Below, piece after piece: positions 60,801 through 64,000 of a DNA stretch of 64,000 bases (the first letter of the stretch is position 1; the number at the start of each line of letters is the position of its first letter). The notes beneath the pieces were generated by a model. The model did not search any database, was not told where the DNA came from, and was given only the letters and a program-made list of their open reading frames with translations. The position numbers and the translations under genes were made by a program. The DNA is from Litoditis marina (lineage: Eukaryota > Nematoda > Chromadorea > Rhabditida > Rhabditidae): contig OZ038438.1 in the NCBI GenBank assembly GCA_964036275.1, positions 13,534,720-13,598,719 on the forward strand, in the 5' to 3' direction.

Positions 60801-63718
60801 CCAAATGAACATGTTTTTTATAGATTATATATATACAACAAACTATGAATATATGTGTTGTGTTTGGTTCCTAGTATTACAATAATCAAGAGATGTCGAT
60901 TCTCTCCGTGAACGTAACAGAGCCAGCACCGGAAATCGCGAAAACCATAAAAGATCTTTTAAGCCGCAACTAACCTCCAGTCAACAAACTGAGATAGGGG
61001 CGGCCTGAGGGCAATTGCACCCGAGAGTGGTCCCACGGAAGGAAGACGAGCCGACGACGTTGATCTGAGAACATTTGGTTATATAACTTTTGAAGAACCC
61101 TAACAAATAACGTATTTACTTAAACATCATACGTTCTCACGTGTTTATGATGGTGTATTACGAGTAAGTAAAATGTGTATAAACAGTTATCGACAAAATG
61201 TATCGTCGTTCAATGCATTTTTGTAGCTACTAAGCGAAAAAAAACTACTACCCTCGGTAAGTAGAATAAGTACAAACCTTGCCGCGCTACCACGTCGGAA
61301 GCTGTGGTGATCCTGTGACGTGCTTCTGGTAAGTTTGCTGAACAAGTTCCGCAACGATGACCTCGTCCTATCTCTTCGTAGGGGTTTCAAGTTCTGCGTT
61401 GAGGCATTGGAAGCTGCCGTGGAAACCCTACCGCGAGCTATTTCGTCATCTGACTCAACTGAAACTGACAAACGTCGTGACTGGTCCATAAGATATTCAG
61501 AGTAGCCATCATTTCTCGTGCAAAACAAAATAATTTGAAATTTTGGTGAAAAAGATCACAAATAACTCGGATAACGTTTACGTTAGCTCGTATGCAACAT
61601 TACAAAAAACTGTATTGATTATTGTTAATAAAAAAAACGTAACGCAAAATGAGGTTAAACATAAACATACCGGACAGAGAACGAAGGATCGCGGGGTTAG
61701 CTGATACGGTTAAAAAACTGAGACAAAAATGTTATGAGAACAACTGTTGTAAATCTGGTAAACTAGTCTTTCAGACTAGTGGGACGTGACAAAAAGTGTT
61801 AGGTGTCATTTCTAGTCACCTAAATTAGGGGCACTAGTGGCACGATTGTTGCGCCGCAGCTTTCCGTTGATCCAACGGTTCATCTGTTCGCGGTAGTTCC
61901 GTCGCGGCGCCCCACAGACGGAAGCGGACGAAGGCGGGAGCTCACCAGTAGAAACACCAGATGCAAGTGACAGCTTTTTCGGTGGCAGAGTCAACGTGGA
62001 GGACGCCTGAATTGTGGAAGTTTCAGTTTTTAGTAGATGGCTTGATACTTTCAAGAAGTGGAGTTTTACGTAGTTGTATGAAAGCTGTTGTGTTTTCTGC
62101 TCAACCGTTTCTGTATCTTGTTTCATAGTCGCTTGAATTATATTTGTTGTTCAGTCTCTGATAATCTTTGCTAAATGTACCTTTCCCACTCCTCTTGGCA
62201 AACTGGCAGTGGAATAGCTATATGAGTTTGCTTGTATATCCCCCATACGGCGCAGTTCGTCCAATTCGGCAGCCAGCTGGCGAGCGGCAGGCGACGACGG
62301 AGAACGGTAACTTAAAATGGAATGTTATTTTTTTAACAATTGTCGTAGTAATTTCTCCTCATATTTTACGTTAGTACATATGGACAAGGTCATGTAATTT
62401 TAATGAAACTGTTCAATAAAAAAAAGCACATATTTTCAAAACACGACCTAAAAACGGCAAACAACGGAACGTTTTTTTTCAGTATCAGGAAGCTCAAATT
62501 ACTCTAGAAGGTTATATTTCTGTTGGATCTAGAACAAGTTACCTCGATGGTTCGCTTTTCAGCTGAGCGGAGGGATTCAGATGATGTCGCGAAGCGTCGT
62601 GCGACCAATTATGTTGTGGGGAAGCGGCAGATAAGGACGAAGTGTAAGAAGAGGAGGACTGAAACTGACTAGTTGTAAGTGAAAACTATCGCAAACGCTA
62701 CAGTGTTCTTAAAAGTTTTTATGTGGTAGTTGTCTTCGCAAAGTCAAAAACAGTGTTTAGTAACCAAATCACAACATTTATACCAAAATTTTAATTCTCC
62801 ATCGGGAAACGATCATTAGGTCGTACAGTAAACTACATCTCACAGGATTACTCAAAAAACTGTACAGTCAGGGAGTTCAGTTGGCACGCTGCCAAATGTT
62901 TCTCAGACATGGTGTGGACCATACCTGAACGGTACTTCTCGGAATGGGCGGCAAAGATGATGAAGAAAGGCTGACTGGGAACGAGGTGGAGTGGGACATT
63001 GGTTCAGACGTCTCTTCCTGCATGAAAAATGTCGACAGTGCAAATACACATTTCCCAATTTTACTCACATGTAAACCATTTTATCGAAGCAGTTTTGCTC
63101 AAATCGAGGCACAAAATGAAAAACCACTAGCATAATTTTGAACTGAAATGACAGAATAAAGAAAAGGAAGAAAAGAAAACTGAAAGCAAAGAAAATCGAA
63201 GAAAAAAGAATAAGTAGGACTGACAGAACCAACTTACCAAAAGTAACCGACGAATTTGAGTGTTGAGATCGTATGGTTGTTCATTCCACCTATTTGACTG
63301 GTAGGGCTCCTCCTGCTGACAGTGCTGAAAAAGAATACAAATTTGAAGACTTATTGTCAGCATTGTTTCATTCTCACAGGTTACAAATGAGCTCACGAAA
63401 AAAAATCGGAGACTTGACATAAAATTCTTTGAACAAACAAACATATTAAATTACTTCGGAATTCGATGATTCGAACACTTCTCACGTTGGCGTGAATGTT
63501 TTCTTTGAGTATGGACATGACATAGTTAGTGCGAGATTAGGTAACAAGTTGACAAAAGAAGTTGTTAGTGGATTTCCGTTTGGAATGTTTCCAGAGACGT
63601 ACCCGAACGCGAATCTGCTCGTCCAGTGCATTTCGCAAGCTATTTATCTGCATGTTTTTCTGCTCATTGTCCACCATCAGTCGATGCACTGTGGAACGCA
63701 ACTGCTCCATTTCATCAT
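57899..63718 (-). CDS. hlb-1: Liprin-beta (PPFIBP family), N-terminus beyond right edge
   Basis: Cytoplasmic scaffold of synapses and cell contacts that pairs with liprin-alpha. 17 exons seen in transcript order: 63718-63603, 63324-63238, 63017-62925, 62658-62543, 62310-62181, 62006-61820, 61700-61671, 61458-61278, 61064-60975, 60786-60666, 60446-60342, 60187-60077, 59785-59681, 59200-59063, 58773-58585, 58295-58188, 57937-57899; about 648 aa. The first visible exon is coiled coil (DEMEQLRSTVHRLM). A Ser-rich region with RQLAAELDELRR follows, then three SAM domains: SAM1 from FVDWRQDQLCEWMGEVGFAQY, SAM2 from KWLEDIGLPQYKD, SAM3 from VVRWSHMATCEWLRTIDLAEF to LRRHLTSHFNQLLG. The tail is RKGFSLTRKK...SSNV. 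SAM2 and SAM3 are diagnostic of liprin-beta over liprin-alpha. The exon at 61671-61700 is a 30-nt microexon. The first exon starts in phase 1, so upstream exons exist. Confidence 0.95.
58495..58548 (+). repeat. 18-bp tandem repeat, 3 copies
   Basis: TCTATGAAAAATTGTTAA repeated about three times in a liprin-beta intron. Confidence 0.85.
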
Positions 63719-64000
63719 CTAAACGAAATTCAATCACACTTGTATGTTTCACTGCGTGCTGAGTTCGAATGTTGCTGCCAAAATGTATTTCCCAACCTTT
63801 CAAAACTATGACAATAAATTATAAGAAAAATAGGAAATTTAAATTATTATGAGAAAATAATGGCTTATATGAACAAGCGTAACTAACTACAATAACAGGC
63901 TACAAGTAGAGTTTCATTCAGCGAATGTTGGACCAGCTACACGTTGGTCTGATTCGCTGTGTCTGTACTTTGGTCACACTGAATTTTCGTAGTAATTTGC
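63719..64000. other. Right edge: liprin-beta intron
   Basis: Between the first visible liprin-beta exon and the window end. No exon with matching phase was seen, so the remaining 5' exons lie outside. Confidence 0.6.

Noticed and set aside
1..64000. CRISPR arrays, bacterial operons, rRNA genes, viral insertions
   Set aside because: Tandem repeats found are short, without spacer structure. No prokaryotic gene arrangement, rRNA signature or viral gene was seen.

Overview
This is eukaryotic, intron-rich DNA and most likely comes from a nematode. Introns end in TTTCAG-type acceptors. Several start codons lie only 4 to 8 nt behind an acceptor with no upstream exon, as expected for spliced-leader trans-splicing. 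Gene content (liprin-beta, a Mad-type bHLH-ZIP factor, AE-type SLC4, IMPDH, a GH63 protein) is ordinary animal content. Long introns carrying many foldback elements resemble strongylid-type (clade V) genomes more than C. elegans, but the species call is inference. All gene models were built by hand: exons were joined only where splice sites and phase agreed, and the totals close in frame.

Layout. (1) 52-7313, minus: IMP dehydrogenase, 14 exons; the last codons lie beyond the left edge. A GC-rich foldback element sits in one intron. A 1.1-kb repeat at about 1310-2430 has an inverted partner at about 41925-43050. (2) 10881-14256, plus: a 315-aa protein with two C2H2-type fingers, family not recognised. 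(3) 16472-31889, plus: an AE-type SLC4 anion exchanger, 28 exons, 974 aa, with large introns full of palindromic elements. (4) 33907-35327, minus: a Mad/MXD (mdl-1-like) repressor, with CACGTG E-boxes near and upstream of it. (5) 35.4-43.1 kb: mostly non-coding, with a few weak exon-like signals. (6) 43151-48736, plus: a full-length GH63 (glucosidase I/MOGS-family) protein, 687 aa, whose catalytic motifs are altered. (7) 49478-56146, minus: a secreted 640-aa protein with proline-rich and coiled-coil parts and a lipocalin-like C-terminus. (8) 57899-63718, minus: liprin-beta (hlb-1-like) with three SAM domains; its N-terminus lies beyond the right edge.

The genes do not form a pathway or an obvious operon; this is a mixed chromosomal neighbourhood. 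The most unusual item is the GH63 protein. It keeps the fold-level alignment to glucosidase I over its whole length and has 13 intact exons. It has lost the WDEGFH context, the SGLDDYPR loop, the YWRG motif and the LWE base glutamate (now Q). It looks like a maintained pseudoenzyme of the ER. The second is the coiled-coil plus lipocalin architecture. At the DNA level, notable features are T at donor position +3 in many introns, mobile elements ending a few bases from splice sites, and nested foldback elements.
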